Source: Dryas octopetala (taxonomy: Eukaryota > Streptophyta > Magnoliopsida > Rosales > Rosaceae). Taken from it: a stretch of 64,000 bases of DNA. Both the position numbers and the translations under genes were made by a program. Location: positions 6,669,228-6,733,227 of the forward strand of contig OY992833.1 in assembly GCA_963921425.1 (NCBI GenBank), given 5' to 3'. Within the stretch, counting starts at the first letter, position 1. Each line of letters opens with the position of its first letter. The notes beneath the pieces are model-generated. The model was not told where the DNA came from. It ran no database searches and worked only from the letters and a program-made list of their open reading frames with translations. This document shows positions 45,244 through 57,114 of this stretch, piece after piece.

Positions 45244-46608
45244 TGTTTGTACCCAAAAATGACACTTGGGTTATTATTGGCCATTTTTCATATTGGCCAT
45301 TTCTCTTGTTGGCCATTTTTCATATTGGCCATTTTTCTTGTTGGCCATTTTTCATATTGGCCATTTTCGTGTAGTGGCTAAGAATATTTTCTTGGCCCAT
45401 ATACTCTTATTTGGTGGCTAACTTACTTTGGGGCCAATGGGTGTTTTAACCCACTCCTCTTTAAATTGTGGTTTAAGGGCCAATAATTGTTTAAGACTAC
45501 TAGCCAATATGGCCCACGACCCAAAAGAAATTTTTAAGGCCAGTAATGAGACTATAAAATAGATGAACCCGTCTCAATAAAGGGGCCGGTAGAGATTTCC
45601 ACGGCCCATTCGCATAATCAACTCCGAAAAATGAGTCCAAAATTGCTAGGAAGCCAAATCAAGTAATGAGTCCAACTTTGGAAATGATTCGGAAAGTTTT
45701 GCGAATAAGTCACCTAGATGGACAAGGACTCAATACGATAAAGTAAAGGAATCCTACTATGGAAAGAATTTCAATCCTCATCAATAACAAAACTTGGCCG
45801 CCAAGAAGAAATCTCAGAAGTTCGAGTCCTACTAGGAGAAGGAAGATGATTTCGGGCCAGGAAATGGCCCATTATCTAGGGTTGTATCCTAGTACCCTTA
45901 TAAATAGAGGCATTCGAGAGAAGAGAAAGACACACATTCAGCATCCAATACACACAGATACTCAAATCTCAAGAATCTCTCAAAGTTCTTTTGCTTTCAA
46001 TTTCTTTTTAGTTGCTACCATTCGAGTTGCTTTTAGGTTTCTCATAACTTTAGTCTCAAGATCATTAGGTTTGTAGCTCTGCCATTGCCTTCACAAGGAT
46101 TGTGGTATCAATTTATTTTATGCACTTTAGTTTCATGCAATTGGATCGTTTCTATTTTAATTCATGTTCAAGTTCTTCATTCAATACATAGATGTTTATT
46201 TTGTTCGTTGTTCTTTTTAATATTGAAGTTGATTTAGTTGGCAATAATAGCATTGAGTTTCAGTATAATTTTATCGTCCATAGTTTCTTATATCTTTTTG
46301 GCCAATTTCATCATTGCATTCACGAATTCAACAATACTGTTCTAAGGAGGCCGAGACGCGACTCGAACTCTGATTCCGACTAAAGCCTTGTCCCCGAGGC
46401 TAGAAAAGAATCTAGGCCAAGAGTGGTTCCTAGCTTGGCCGCACAATCGTTAGATTGGATTTCAGATTTAGGCGCAAAACCTCAACATTACCATCCCAAT
46501 TTCTATTGTGGCCTAATTTGAGGCCCAATAGTGGCACGCCCCGCACAATCACATCCAAACGGACCAAAAATCACTTTTGGCCAACCTTGGCTAAAAAACT
46601 AGTGAACA
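45244..46608 (+). repeat. 3' LTR of the gypsy element (1365 bp, uninterrupted)
   Basis: TGTTTGTACCC...GTGAACA. Same order as the 5' LTR, with one fewer U3 tandem unit. TATA box TATAAATA at 45899-45906. Contains the empty site for the CACTA insertion near 45608. About ten substitutions relative to the 5' LTR by eye. Confidence 0.93.
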
Positions 46609-46613
46609 GTCTC
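46609..46613 (+). repeat. Gypsy target-site duplication GTCTC, right
   Basis: Identical to 26994-26998. Confidence 0.9.
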
Positions 46614-46705
46614 ATGAATAAATAGTGAACACAACATTCAAGCCCAGAATGAAAAAATAACAAACAGATAATAAAACACCATACTAACATGCAAGAGGGG
46701 CTTAC

Positions 46706-46749
46706 CAGTACTCAAACAAACAGCTGACTCAGTTGTCACTGAGTCAAAA
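46706..46749 (-). pseudogene. VSR pseudogene, exon upstream of the gypsy insertion
   Basis: On the minus strand it reads DSVTTESAVCLST then a GTAAGCC donor. In intact VSRs an ETTEPAVCLS-type sequence directly precedes ETNECLENNGGCW, which is what lies at 26998-26927 on the other side of the retrotransposon. The two parts are therefore one relic split by the insertion. No clear acceptor at its 5' side and no further VSR exons upstream. Confidence 0.6.
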
Positions 46750-47567
46750 GCAGCAATAAAAGTTATCAATTTTTCCTTCTTATAATGACATTTACATAGA
46801 AAACAAATTAAACAAAATAGATAAGAAAGTAAACATACCAGTATTCTCATCCTCAAATGCTCTTTCAACTGCAGAGTATGGTAATCAAAATATCAGTCTT
46901 CCCAGGTTTGTGGAACTCATTATAGTCCAATATGCATTAACACAATTCCTTGTAACTCATTACAGGCCAATTTGCATGACATGTTTGAAAATCTTTCCAA
47001 TAATTCACACGCGACTACAAAAAAACTAATAAACCCCAATGCAGCGTACGTACTAACTACCCTTGACATACAAACCTACAAAAGAAAACCATAACAAGTG
47101 ATAAATTGAGTTGAAAGCTACAAATTGATCTGAACCAGAATCATCTAAGGAAAAGAAAAGGCTAAACATTTCTCAAGTATTATTCATATAAATTTCATCA
47201 AGTGTCCAATTACATCTGCTTTATTGCAAGTCAAAACCAACATATTCCCTTACTCATTGCAGTTCACTTAAAACATGCATCAAGACCTTACATAGCTTTA
47301 TTAATTTCCAACTCCACAAGTTACAATGATCCCAACCCAAAACATGTTCCTAAAAAAGAAAAATAGAAAATACTTCAACCATTAAAAGGAAAACCGCCAA
47401 GATGATACAAGAGGTTCATACAAACAAGAAAAGTAGAAAGAAATACAACAAACCAAAACAACTACAAAGTAGAAACCCAATCCAGTAGACTTCTCATGTG
47501 AATTGGGTAGCCTAGGTAAACAAACACTTCAAAATTCCAAGCCCAATCTACTAACTCATTACCATAC
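46750..47567. other. AT-rich spacer with one possible exon
   Basis: A minus-strand piece near 46838-46872 (TCTGCAG acceptor, ERAFEDENT, GTATG donor) looks exon-like but is too short to name. Nothing else recognised. Confidence 0.35.
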
Positions 47568-47681
47568 CTGCATATTCTCAGGAGAAGCCAACTGACAAAG
47601 AAATTCAGGGTTTTGCATCATTCCTCTTAAATGAGAACTGCAATCATTGATGCTATTTAATTGGGGGTTGGAGGAAAAAAT
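47568..47681 (-). pseudogene. DSK2/ubiquilin-like exon fragment
   Basis: DSK2 proteins shuttle ubiquitinated cargo to the proteasome. A single exon with intact acceptor (CAACAG) and donor (GTATGG) reads IFSSNPQLNSINDCSSHLRG followed by MMQNPEFLCQLASPENMQ, matching the STI1-like NPQLRxMMQNPEFLRQLxxPETMQ repeat of ubiquilins. Neighbouring UBL and UBA exons are not found. Same strand as the VSR and P4-ATPase fragments. Confidence 0.6.
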
Positions 47682-48233
47682 CTGTTGTTGGGTAATGTTA
47701 AGAACAAGAATTTCACCATCAAGAGCCCATGTAAACAAAGTTCGAGTATCCTGTTTCAAAATCTCACCTCAATATATACACTTGGATATCTAATTATATT
47801 AGGAAAAGGGGAAGAAATAATTTTAGAACTAAGGAAGCATATCAAAAACTGGAACTTCAGGCCAGATTTTTTTAATTTTATTCTTGCCTCAGAATATCCA
47901 GCGAAATTAAGTGTTGATCTATAATATGAAATCATAAAGAAATTTATAAAACCAACACCAGATTCACATAGATACAGAGAAATACCAAAAACCTACAACA
48001 AAATTCAACCAAATATACTTTGATTGAGAACATAAATAGATTTAAAAAAGAAAAAAATACAAAAACAAAAACAAAGATTGAATTGAGAGAGAAAGGTCGA
48101 GCACCTGATAGCGCCAGTGAGATCTACAAATTCAGTAGTACATAAAAGAACTGTTTTAGGGCTACGGTTTCTCACTCATTTCTCCATAAATTTGCTGGAG
48201 GAGTTGGATATAGCAGCAACCAACCCATATCTG
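47682..48233. other. Spacer before array copy 2
   Basis: AT-rich, no gene recognised. Confidence 0.5.
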
Positions 48234-48806
48234 GTTACTATTTTCTTGATTTTTTTCCTTCAAGAAATGGTAACATTTTCTCAAGAAATGGTAAGTTACC
48301 ACATTCTTGATCGAAGTTACCATTTTGTTGAACCAAACATCAAGAAAATAGTAACCAAATCTGCCAAGCAAAACACGTTACCACTTTCTTAATCGATCGA
48401 TTAAGAAAATGGTAATTTGGTTCAAGAATGTGGTAACCCAGCCAAAGCTTGACCAAACTTACCATTTTCTTGATTTTTTTTTTTCTCAAGAAATGGTAAC
48501 ATTTCCTCAAGAAATGGTAAGTTACCACATTCTTGATCGAAGTGTCCATTTTGTTGAACCAAACATCAAGAAAATAGTAACCAAATCAGCCAAGCAAAAC
48601 ACGTTACCACTTTCTTGATCAATCGATCAAGAAAATGGTAATTTGGTTCAAGAATGTGGTAACCCAGCCCAAGCTTGACCAAACTTACCATTTTCTTGAT
48701 TTTTTTTTCTCAAAAAATGGTAACTTTTTTGTCAAAAAATGGTAAGTTATCATTTTCTTGATCCAAATTACCTTTTTCTTGAACCAAACATCAAGAAAAT
48801 GCTAAC
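48234..48806. repeat. Hairpin-rich tandem array, copy 2
   Basis: About 2.5 units of the same family as 22631-24247, with markers CGTTACCACTTTCTT at 48376 and 48602 (spacing 226). It starts inside a unit. One hairpin has both arms changed together (CTTAATCG with CGATTAAG, 48388-48404) relative to CTTGATCG/CGATCAAG elsewhere. Confidence 0.9.
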
Positions 48807-49112
48807 TTCATCAGTGGGCCAAAAATTGTTTCGCACTGCAACTGTGTATAGACGAAAGGGCAATTGCGTTCTCAGACTACTAAATATAAGCTTTTTTTTG
48901 ACAATCAGGTTTTGACATGCAATCCCAAATTCTCAACAAAATTGCTTCTATAGTTATATACCAAGTTACCAACTATGAATTATAGTCTTAAGGTATAGTG
49001 TATTGGGTAAGTTATAGGATTTAAAATTTTACAAAACACAATAGGATTTAGGATATAGAATATAGGGTTTAAGTTTAAGTTTAAGTTTAAGTTTCTAAAT
49101 TGACCGAAACCC
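48807..49112. repeat. Shared tail of the hairpin-array family, copy 2
   Basis: Close match to 24248-24560, including CACTGCAACTGTGTATAGAC and TATACCAAGTTACCAACTAT. The GTTTAA hexamer is expanded to about four copies at 49068-49092. The match stops near 49112. Confidence 0.8.
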
Positions 49113-49450
49113 AAACCAAGTGACTAAAGCAATTAGTGAGGAACAAAAAATATTCATCACTAAAACCTATACTTTTTAGTGACCAAAGTCTTTCCTCACT
49201 AAAAAAATCGATTTAATGATGAACTATTCCATCCCTAAAAGACCAAAATTTTGGTCACTAAAGGCCTATGTTTCATCACTATAGATGATGGTTTAGTGAG
49301 GAACATAAATATATTCATCACTAAAATATGATGGTTAGATATGGTGGTTACATGAAATAGTGACCAAAATCTTCATCACTAAAACCTACCATTTCTTCAG
49401 TAAAATATTGTAGATACATTTAGTGATAGAATTTGGCCACAAATTGGATT
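49113..49450. repeat. Cluster of TTCATCACTAAAA / TTTAGTGA motifs
   Basis: Four TTCATCACTA(A/T)A words and about five TAGTGA(G/C) words in both orientations within 340 bp. This resembles the subterminal region of a CACTA or similar DNA transposon, but no matching terminal repeat was found. Confidence 0.5.
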
Positions 49451-49826
49451 TTAATTACTATTTTAAACTCATTTTTTCAAAATTACTACATTAAATACAT
49501 CCTGTTTTGTTTTCAATATAAGTAGCAACAGTAGATGTTAATACATTTCATTTCAAAATGACAAGTGACTAGTATTCGGATATCAAAGTTTATCCATCAA
49601 AACATGTACATCTCTCTCACAAATTAATTTAAACATAAAACCCAAAAAATGCAAATCTCTAGATACAAGATGTCCATTCCGAAGGCTTGTAATCTGTCCT
49701 TGAATTCTCAACAGCCTGCACAGACGACAAATTTCAAATTGAATAACAAGGGTATATTATACAGATACATATCATCTATGTCACTAGAAATAAGTCCTAA
49801 AATCAAAGATTATTTCTGAAGCTTAC

Positions 49827-50331
49827 ACGCATTCCTTCCATGCCATTGATTCCTACTCCAATATCAGCCTCTTAAATCATACCAACATCATTTGCCCCAT
49901 CTCCAATTGCCAAGGTTGTCCTTCCTGTATGTTTTTTTTTTTTTTTTACCAAATGAGTAATCTGCAAAAATATAAGATTGATTTCAGGACACTAGTATGT
50001 ATTTTGAAATGAAAAGATGGAATCGGCTTGTTTTTCTTAATTACAGAAGTTGGTAAGATGATAAAATTCACTACATAATATAAAAGAAGAAGAAGCCTTC
50101 TGTTTGTCTAACTTCTAAAATGAAGATTATATATAATAGACCTACCAAATCCTTCTGTTTTGGAGAGACCCTGCAGCATATAACAGAGGCACAATTAACA
50201 TCCAAAGGTAAGAACTGGTCCTTCACATCACTTCTCAGAGCAATTTCAAGGCCAGGGTGCATCTTTACTGCCTTCTTCAAACTTGAATTTGTGAAAACTT
50301 TCAAGTTGGTTTAAATGTCATCTTTCATCGC
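49827..50331 (-). pseudogene. P4-type ATPase (phospholipid flippase, ALA family) fragment
   Basis: Two minus-strand exons with splice borders kept. 50331-50146 reads [20 protein letters not shown] then PKQKDLV before a GTAGGT donor. 49961-49827 reads ITHLVK, a run of Lys codons (about 18 A), then GRTTLAIGDGANDVGM and EADIGVGINGMEGM. This is the hinge motif GDGxND of P-type ATPases. Nonsense codons: TAA at 50311-50313 and TAA at 49872-49874 where flippases have Gln (MIQEAD). The phosphorylation (DKTG) and membrane regions are absent. Dead fragment. Confidence 0.78.
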
Positions 50332-52080
50332 CTGGAAACAAGAATAAACAAAATATGTGATTACCAACTCAACTTCTATTGAAGTTGGATGTTTAAGAAA
50401 TTTGAAACTTACTGTAGTCTCCTTAAAACTCAAAGTCAATTAATCCCATAACACATCTAAGTTTAAATGTTAAGTGTCTTAGAAACAAGTTCAAAAGGCC
50501 ATTGCAAAATAGGTTTTACTTGTGTGCAAGTTAGTTACTGGGATGGAGCATGAAAAGGAAACAAGAATCCACAGAGCATATTTGCACAGCAGAACATGAT
50601 TATGTTTCTTTGTTCCATTGAAACCTATGGGTATTCTCAAGCACACAACAGTAGAATGAAAACAAACCAAGAAACTAGAAGAGTACCATCGACAACTACT
50701 GATTTGAGCATATTCTTTCTACTTTTCTCTATTGTGCAAAAGAGATGACCACTAAAATGACATTAGATGTGGATTGCCTCTTACAAGGAGAGAATCGATG
50801 AGAAGGAAACAGCGAAAAAGATCGAGCAGGAAATTAAGGGAGAAAGAGATTCAGTGAGAGTTTCGGACTGGGGATCTACACAAGAAATTTGACTATTTGA
50901 TTTTCTGAAACAATAATATATTAATTCATTTTCCTGCTCTCAACAAACAAACTAATTGTTGGCCAAAAATTAACCAATAACAAAAGGAACTAAACAAAAC
51001 TTTATGGACTTCTACAAAGCACAGAGGCCCAGCTATATGAAACTGATTCATTCCTAGCTACAAAGAAAATATCATGCTACAATAAGTCCCTGCAGAGTTT
51101 TCAAAAGCCAATCTACTTCCCAGTGAAGCATCTCATTAATTCTCCCACAGTAACTTACCACCCATACTTGGAAGGTTGTCCATTGCTCACTCTCCACTAC
51201 CATTGTTATTGCTGGCAGCTTTGTTTTTCCTTAGCCCTCTCCTCTTCTCTTCCCTGCAGAAGTTGAAAGAGATCAAGTTGTTGCCCATAACAAGACCCAT
51301 GTCATTCGACTCATTCCGAACAAGACAAGGACAAGAAAGAACCATAGTTATATCAACTTGTTGGATGTGGCCTCATCAATATTAACTTACAAACCCCACT
51401 TTTCTTTTTCCTTGCACAAATTACAAAGAAAAAAGGGAAAGCTATAACTATTCACTACAAATGAAAAAACTCTTATTGCGACACGAAAAAATAGTAGGCA
51501 ATCAATTAATTGGAAAGGTAGTAATCCTTCGTATATCAGAGGTCAAGAAAAGATGATATTCAGAATCAATAGTAAAGAAATAAAGGTGTGTACTGTGAAA
51601 ATCCTTCATATATTCCTAAATTGTCCACTCTTTAATAAAACTAATGCATGTAATTGTCCCCTGTGCATAGTCATAGTCAAATTTATTCCTAACAAAAACA
51701 AACACACAAAGGAGAACCTTAGAAAAATGAATATACCGATTCTCCTTTTGATTTAGCAGTGCCAATTTGTTTTCATACTCTGCTTCCCAAATGTTAGTGG
51801 GGCACAGGGAGAAAAGGGATTTGGGATTGAAGTTGAAAAATCACATAATTCAACATGCATAAACACAGGTCATCCCTGCTCAAAAATATTTGTCATTCAA
51901 CGTGTCTTGGCTTCAGGTTAAATTGCTGCAAGTGCTTGTTTCTGAGCCTGCATAAATTAGTTCAAAATCCAAATATTAAATTCATGAAAGAGATTGAGAG
52001 TTTGACATATGAATAAAACTACAAAATCAAATGTAAACAAATCGAAGCCCTAACCTGGGTGAGAGAAACAGAGTCGGAGT
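50332..52080. other. AT-rich region, no gene recognised
   Basis: No domain, RNA gene or clear repeat seen. Only short frames. Confidence 0.45.
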
Positions 52081-52535
52081 TTTATAGTTTCTGAGAGATC
52101 GAAACTCGGTGAGAGAGAGAGTCTGAGTGAGTTTTCTGGGTTTCTAGGTTTCGAAACTTAGTCAGAGAGGGTCTGCGTTTTCTGGTATGATGGGCGATGG
52201 ACGTGCTAGGATGGGTTTCTGAGTTTTCTGCGTTTTTTGTGGGAGGATGGCGAAAGGGTGGCGACAGGGCGATGATTGAACGAGAGTGCCAGGACGGCGA
52301 GAGAGAGTCTAATCTTTCTGGGATGGGTTTCTGAGTTTTCGGTGAGAGGATGGCGAGATCGAGGGTGGCGAGAGAGCGAGGATTCAGTGAGAGAGTGAGA
52401 GACTGAGAGGGCCAGGATTCAGTGAGAAAGTGAGAGACTGAGAAGGCGAGGGCGGCGAGAGAGAGTCTGGGTGAGGCTATGTAATTTATTTTGAATGGAG
52501 AGTGAAATGAGCGGAAATTCTGTGTGATTTCGGTT
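52081..52535. repeat. GA/GAGAGTCTG-rich low-complexity tract
   Basis: Imperfect repeats of GAGAGAGTCTG and TTCAGTGAGAAAGTGAGAGA words. A long minus-strand open frame exists (52082-52561) but is Ser/Pro/Leu low complexity and has no recognisable family, so it is not called as a gene. Confidence 0.6.
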
Positions 52536-54217
52536 TTACCATTTTTTGATGCATCCCTCAAGAAAGTGGTAACTCAATCAAGATTTGGTAACTTACCAAA
52601 TCTTGACTAAGAGTTACCACTTTCTTGAGGGATGCATCAAAAAAGTGGTAACTTCACAAAACTGCCTAAAACCCAAGTTACCACTTTCTTGATCTTATAT
52701 TCAAGAAAATGGTAACTTCACATCAAGAGTGTGGTAACCACGTATGCAGGCAACTGTATGCACACAAACGTGCAATTGCATTCTTAGAGTATTGAATACA
52801 AGCTCCTGTTTACCAATCAGGTTTGAACATGCAATCACAAAATTACATCTTGACCAAACTTATCATTTTCTTGATTTTTTTTCTCAAGAAATAGTAAGTT
52901 ACCATTTTCTTGATCAAAGTTACAATTTTCTTGAACCAACCATCAAGAAAATGGTAACCAAATCAGCCAAGCAAAACACGTTACCAATTTCTTGATCGTT
53001 CGATCAATAAAATAGTAACTTGATTCAAGAATGTGATAACTAAGGCCAATCTTGACCAAAGTTACAATTTTCTTGATTTTTTTCCTCAAGAAATGGTAAC
53101 ATTTTCTCAAGAAATGGTAACATTTTCTCAAGAAATGGTAAGTTACCACATTCTTGATCGAAGTTACCATTTTCTTAAACCAAACATCAAGAAAATGGTA
53201 ACCAAATCAGCCAAGCAAAAAAACGTTACCACTTTCTTGATCAATCGATCAAGAAAATGGTAACTTTTTCTCAAGAAATGGTAAGTTACCATTTTCTTGA
53301 TCTAAGTTACCATTTTCTTGAACCAATCCTCAAGAAAATGGTAACCAAATCAGTGGGGCAAAAAACGTTACCACTTTCTTGATCGTTCGATCAAGAAAAT
53401 AGTAACTTGGATCAAGAAAGTGGTAACCAAGCTCAAGCTTGACCAAAGTTACCATTTTCTTGATTTTTTTCCTCAAGAAATGGTAACTTTTTCTGAAGAA
53501 ATGGTAAGTTACCATTTTCTTAATTCAAGTTACCAGTTTCTTAAACCTATCCTCAAGAAAATGGTAACTAAATCAGTGGGGCAAAAAACGTTACCACTTT
53601 CTTGATCGTTCGATCAAGAAAATGGTAACTTCGATCAAGAAAGTGGTAACCAAGCTCAAGCTTGACCAAAGTTACCATTTTCTTGATTTTCTTTCTCAAG
53701 AAATGGTAACTTTTTGTCAATAAATGGTAAGTTACCATTTTCTTGAACCAAACATCAAAAAAATGGTAACCAAATCAGCCAACCAAAACACGTTACCACT
53801 CTCTTGATTGTTCGATCAAGAAAATGGTAACTTGGTTCAAGAATGTGGTAACTAAGGCCAATCTTGACCAAAGTTACAATTTTTTTGATTTTTTTCCTCA
53901 AGAAATGGTAACATTTTCTCAAGAAATGGTAAGTTACCACATTCTTGATCAAAGCTACCATTTTCTTGAACCAAATATCAGGAAAATGGTAACGGAATCA
54001 GTCAAGCAAAACACGTTACCACTTTCTTGATCGTTCGATCAAGAAAATGGTAACCTCAGTCAAGAATGTGGTAACTAAGCCAAATCTTGAGCAAAGTTAC
54101 CATTTTCTTGATTTTTTTTCCTCAAGAAATGGTAACTTTTTGACAAAAATTGGTAAGTTATCATTTTCTTAATTCAATTTACCATTTTCTTGAACCAAAT
54201 CTCAAGAAAATGGTAAC
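52536..54217. repeat. Hairpin-rich tandem array, copy 3
   Basis: The third and longest member. It opens with a near-perfect palindrome of about 116 bp (52536-52651, centre GGTAACTTACC). A stretch at about 52740-52850 shared with the family tail follows (GCAATTGCATTCTTAGAGTA, ACAAGCTCCTGTTTACCAAT). The array proper has markers near 52979, 53224, 53366, 53589, 53791 and 54014 (spacings 245, 142, 223, 202, 223). The 202/223 alternation resembles that of copy 1. Confidence 0.9.
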
Positions 54218-54380
54218 TTCATCACTAGGCCAAAAAACGTTTCGTACTGCAACTGTGTATAGACGAAAAGGCAACTGCATTCTCAAACTACTGAATACAA
54301 GCTCCTGTTTGAAAATCAGGTTTTGACATGCAATTCAAAATTACACTATTTGACAAGTCTGGAGACGCGCTAGAGGTTCA
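54218..54380. repeat. Shared tail of the hairpin-array family, copy 3
   Basis: Contains GTACTGCAACTGTGTATAGA, ACAAGCTCCTGTTTGAAAAT and CTGGAGACGCGCTAGAGG, matching 24775-24950. The match fades after about 54377. Confidence 0.75.
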
Positions 54381-55617
54381 TTTTTTTTTCAACTTGGGTG
54401 GGTTAATTTTATATTTTGGGGGAGGATGGAATTTTGGTTTCAATTTCAATATTTTGTGTTTTAATTTTTTTTGTTTTAGTGATTTTCAGTTTTAGTTTTT
54501 TGAATTTGAAATTTTGTAGGGGGTTTTTTTTTGAAGCAATTTTTAAGGGTTTTAAGTATTAACAAGGTTAATTAAAAACCTTATACTAAAAGTCTAAAAC
54601 TATATACATTACACATTTACATGTGTTTTACATTTTTAATTCATATATACCATATACACTATACAGTACTATACCCTAGAGCTATAATAATTAATAAGTA
54701 TAATATATATAGGGTAAAGTGTATACCCTTAACCCAATAAAATGACCCTATACCCTAATAATAAGATATAGGGTTTAGGATATAGGATATGGGGTTTAAG
54801 TTTAAGTTTCTAATCTGACCAAAACCCAAACCACCCATATTTATACATTTAAACGGTAAGTTTAAGTTGAGTTGGACACATGCTATAGATCGTGATTGCG
54901 TGTCCAACTATGATTGTCAAACAGGGGTGCCAAACGATTACTTTGATATAGCAATTGCAAATCAGGCTCGAAAGAATTGACAATGCATCAATATTGTAAC
55001 AAAATGTTTAGGCATTCTTGAGTTGGGTAAAATTTGCTGAATATCAAGTACCCAAAAGTGCCAATACATATTTTGCCAATACACATGCTTGTATTTTGCT
55101 GCCTCTTTATGTATTAACCAAAATCTTTTTATGTTTTTTTAATCATTGAATGATGCTGGTATAATTGAGATCCTAAGCAGTCATATTGTTACATAGCCTG
55201 TCAAATCGTTTAAAATAATTTAAACATATCAAACGCAATGGATGAATTGTCAAAATAACAAAGCAAATGCCATTTGTTTTTTCAGCCCTACTGATATCCA
55301 AAACAAGATTGGAAATCGTAATCAAGTTTTTTCGATGTATAAAACCTCCTGAAACTGATATAAATAAACAAGATTATACATGTCAATTTTTAATGGGATT
55401 TGGATGTTATAAATGTTATTTATATTCCATTCTCTCATAAAAATCCATCCATTCATAAAAAATTCCATCCATTCATTTAACTAATCAATATTTGTTCAAA
55501 TACATGTTCCAAAAGGACGGACAGTTTCAGAGACCAATTTTGATCCTTGGAGAACATAATGGGACCATTAGAAGTGGTTTGGAAAATATCAGCAACTAGC
55601 TTGAACACACTTGGTAT
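54381..55617. other. AT-rich intergenic with part of the shared tail
   Basis: About 54770-54855 (GGGTTTAAGTTTAAGTTTCT, CCAAAACCCAAACCACCCAT) matches the second half of the tail of copies 1 and 2, displaced here by about 400 bp of unrelated T-rich sequence. No gene. Confidence 0.5.
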
Positions 55618-55875
55618 GAAATACTAGTCAATCTTCATGTGTTGATTGCTGAGACGTTGCAGACCACACAATGGCAAGATACTCTGCCTCTGCAATAGGT
55701 CTGGAGGCAAGGTTGCTTCTTCACACAATTTTAACATGAATATATACATTGAGCGAACGTAACTACCAACCCAATCTGCATTCATTAGTTTGTTTTCAAT
55801 AATAGAGCCTTTTAGATCCCAATTCAAAAACTTCATAAGATAGCAAAGAAATACATAAGATAGCACAAGATACAT
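55618..55875 (-). pseudogene. Ty1/copia RNase H relic
   Basis: On the minus strand NADWVGS and, in another frame, SNLASRPIAEAEYLAIVW resemble the DADWAG...AEAEY part of copia RNase H. Frames are broken and the remainder of the element is not visible. Weak. Confidence 0.35.
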
Positions 55876-57114
55876 GATTATTCAATTATAACAGCTAATT
55901 ATAATTGCTGAAAATGGAAACAAAACAAGTAAGAAAGTACTGTGTGACATTTACTAAAGAAATCGGAATATTAATGTGTGATTTAACTTCTGAATGTTAT
56001 CTGCTATATGATACTTAGGTTATACCAGACAGAAGGATAAAAGAGTAGTACTTGTGGAATAAGCTTCTGTGCTTCTTTTCCTCAGTTTGTCATGCTGGTC
56101 AATAATTCTGAAAAACAGAGAAAAGAAAAGTGGTAAGCATGCTAAATACTTGCTAAAGAAAAGTGGTAAGCATGCATATACTTGCTAAAGTGGGAGACTT
56201 GAATATTTTGTGCCCTGGAAGAATTTCATGCTCATATATTGTCTGAACACCCATGCCCAAAATTTTTAACCATGGAATAGATTTAGTCTCTGGTTGTTAA
56301 AGTCAAAAGCGGCTGCCAAGTCCATGTAAAAAGTCTGAATTACTAGTGACCTTCCCATTTCTTAGCAAAAACTCAGATGAAGGGCCTTCGTTTTCTCTTC
56401 TCTACCTCTCTACTCCAATTTTCAGTCATGAATTTGACCAGTGCAGCTGATACCATATCTCCATCACAATTCATCATAGAATGTTTTTGCAGCATTCTTG
56501 TAACAATCTCATAAGAATAAATTCAGTATCACATATAATCATTTACTTTTAAAAAAAAGAAGGTAAAATCTTGTAAAGAAACATGAGCTGACAAACATAA
56601 AGGGAGCATTAAGACAGGAGCTCTACATTTCATGAAACCTAGAGGTGTGGAGGTCAATTGTTGAACTCTCGGAGATTAAAATAAATGAATTACCATGAAT
56701 CTGTTCCTTATGCTCAGTTGCAGTTTGAAACAATCCTGCATTGAATATCTAAACATATTTTGATGAGTTAATAGATGATGCTATACATAATGCTTCAAAA
56801 TATGAATTAAAATTGAACCACGTATGCAATTCAAACAGGTCGATAACATGTCATGCTATCACAGAATAAAAGAAGAGGTCCAGTGGCATGTTTTTGTATC
56901 AAGCACAAAGGTACAAAAACCATTTAAGCAATTATATGTAAGGTCCTATAGCATGTAGTTTTCACTACTTCCAGTGATCTACAATACCCGAGTACAGGAC
57001 CCAAAAGCACCTATCTAAGCATTGTAAAATACTACAATGCTTAGATGGGAAAGAAATCTTTAATGCAAATTTATTATTTAAGCAATAACCAATCAGAAAT
57101 GGAGCCAATAAAGT
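55876..57114. other. Intergenic
   Basis: No gene recognised. A direct duplication of about 35 bp containing AAAGTGGTAAGCATGC lies at about 56124-56187. The last five bases (57110-57114, AAAGT) are the copia target duplication. Confidence 0.5.

Larger units (their letters stand above)
26999..46608 (+). mobile_element. Ty3/gypsy LTR retrotransposon, Tat lineage, carrying extra genes and a nested CACTA
   Basis: Bounded by TGTTTGTACCC...GTGAACA long terminal repeats and an exact 5-bp target duplication GTCTC (26994-26998 and 46609-46613). Removing the nested CACTA leaves about 14.5 kb, a usual size for Tat/Ogre/Retand elements. Order: LTR, primer site, gag, protease, RT, RNase H, a second RNase H-like domain, integrase, antisense spliced gene, captured host fragments, polypurine tract, LTR. 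The second RNase H and the space after pol used for extra genes are Tat hallmarks. The LTRs differ by roughly ten substitutions by eye over about 1.36 kb plus one small tandem-repeat difference, so the insertion is young. Two stops and one frameshift break gag-pol. Confidence 0.93.

Noticed and set aside
49064..49092. GTTTAA hexamer run as an interstitial telomere
   Set aside because: The unit is GTTTAA, not the plant telomere TTTAGGG; it is a local expansion within the shared tail.
52082..52561. 159-codon minus-strand frame
   Set aside because: Ser/Pro/Leu low complexity from a GA-rich repeat tract; no domain.
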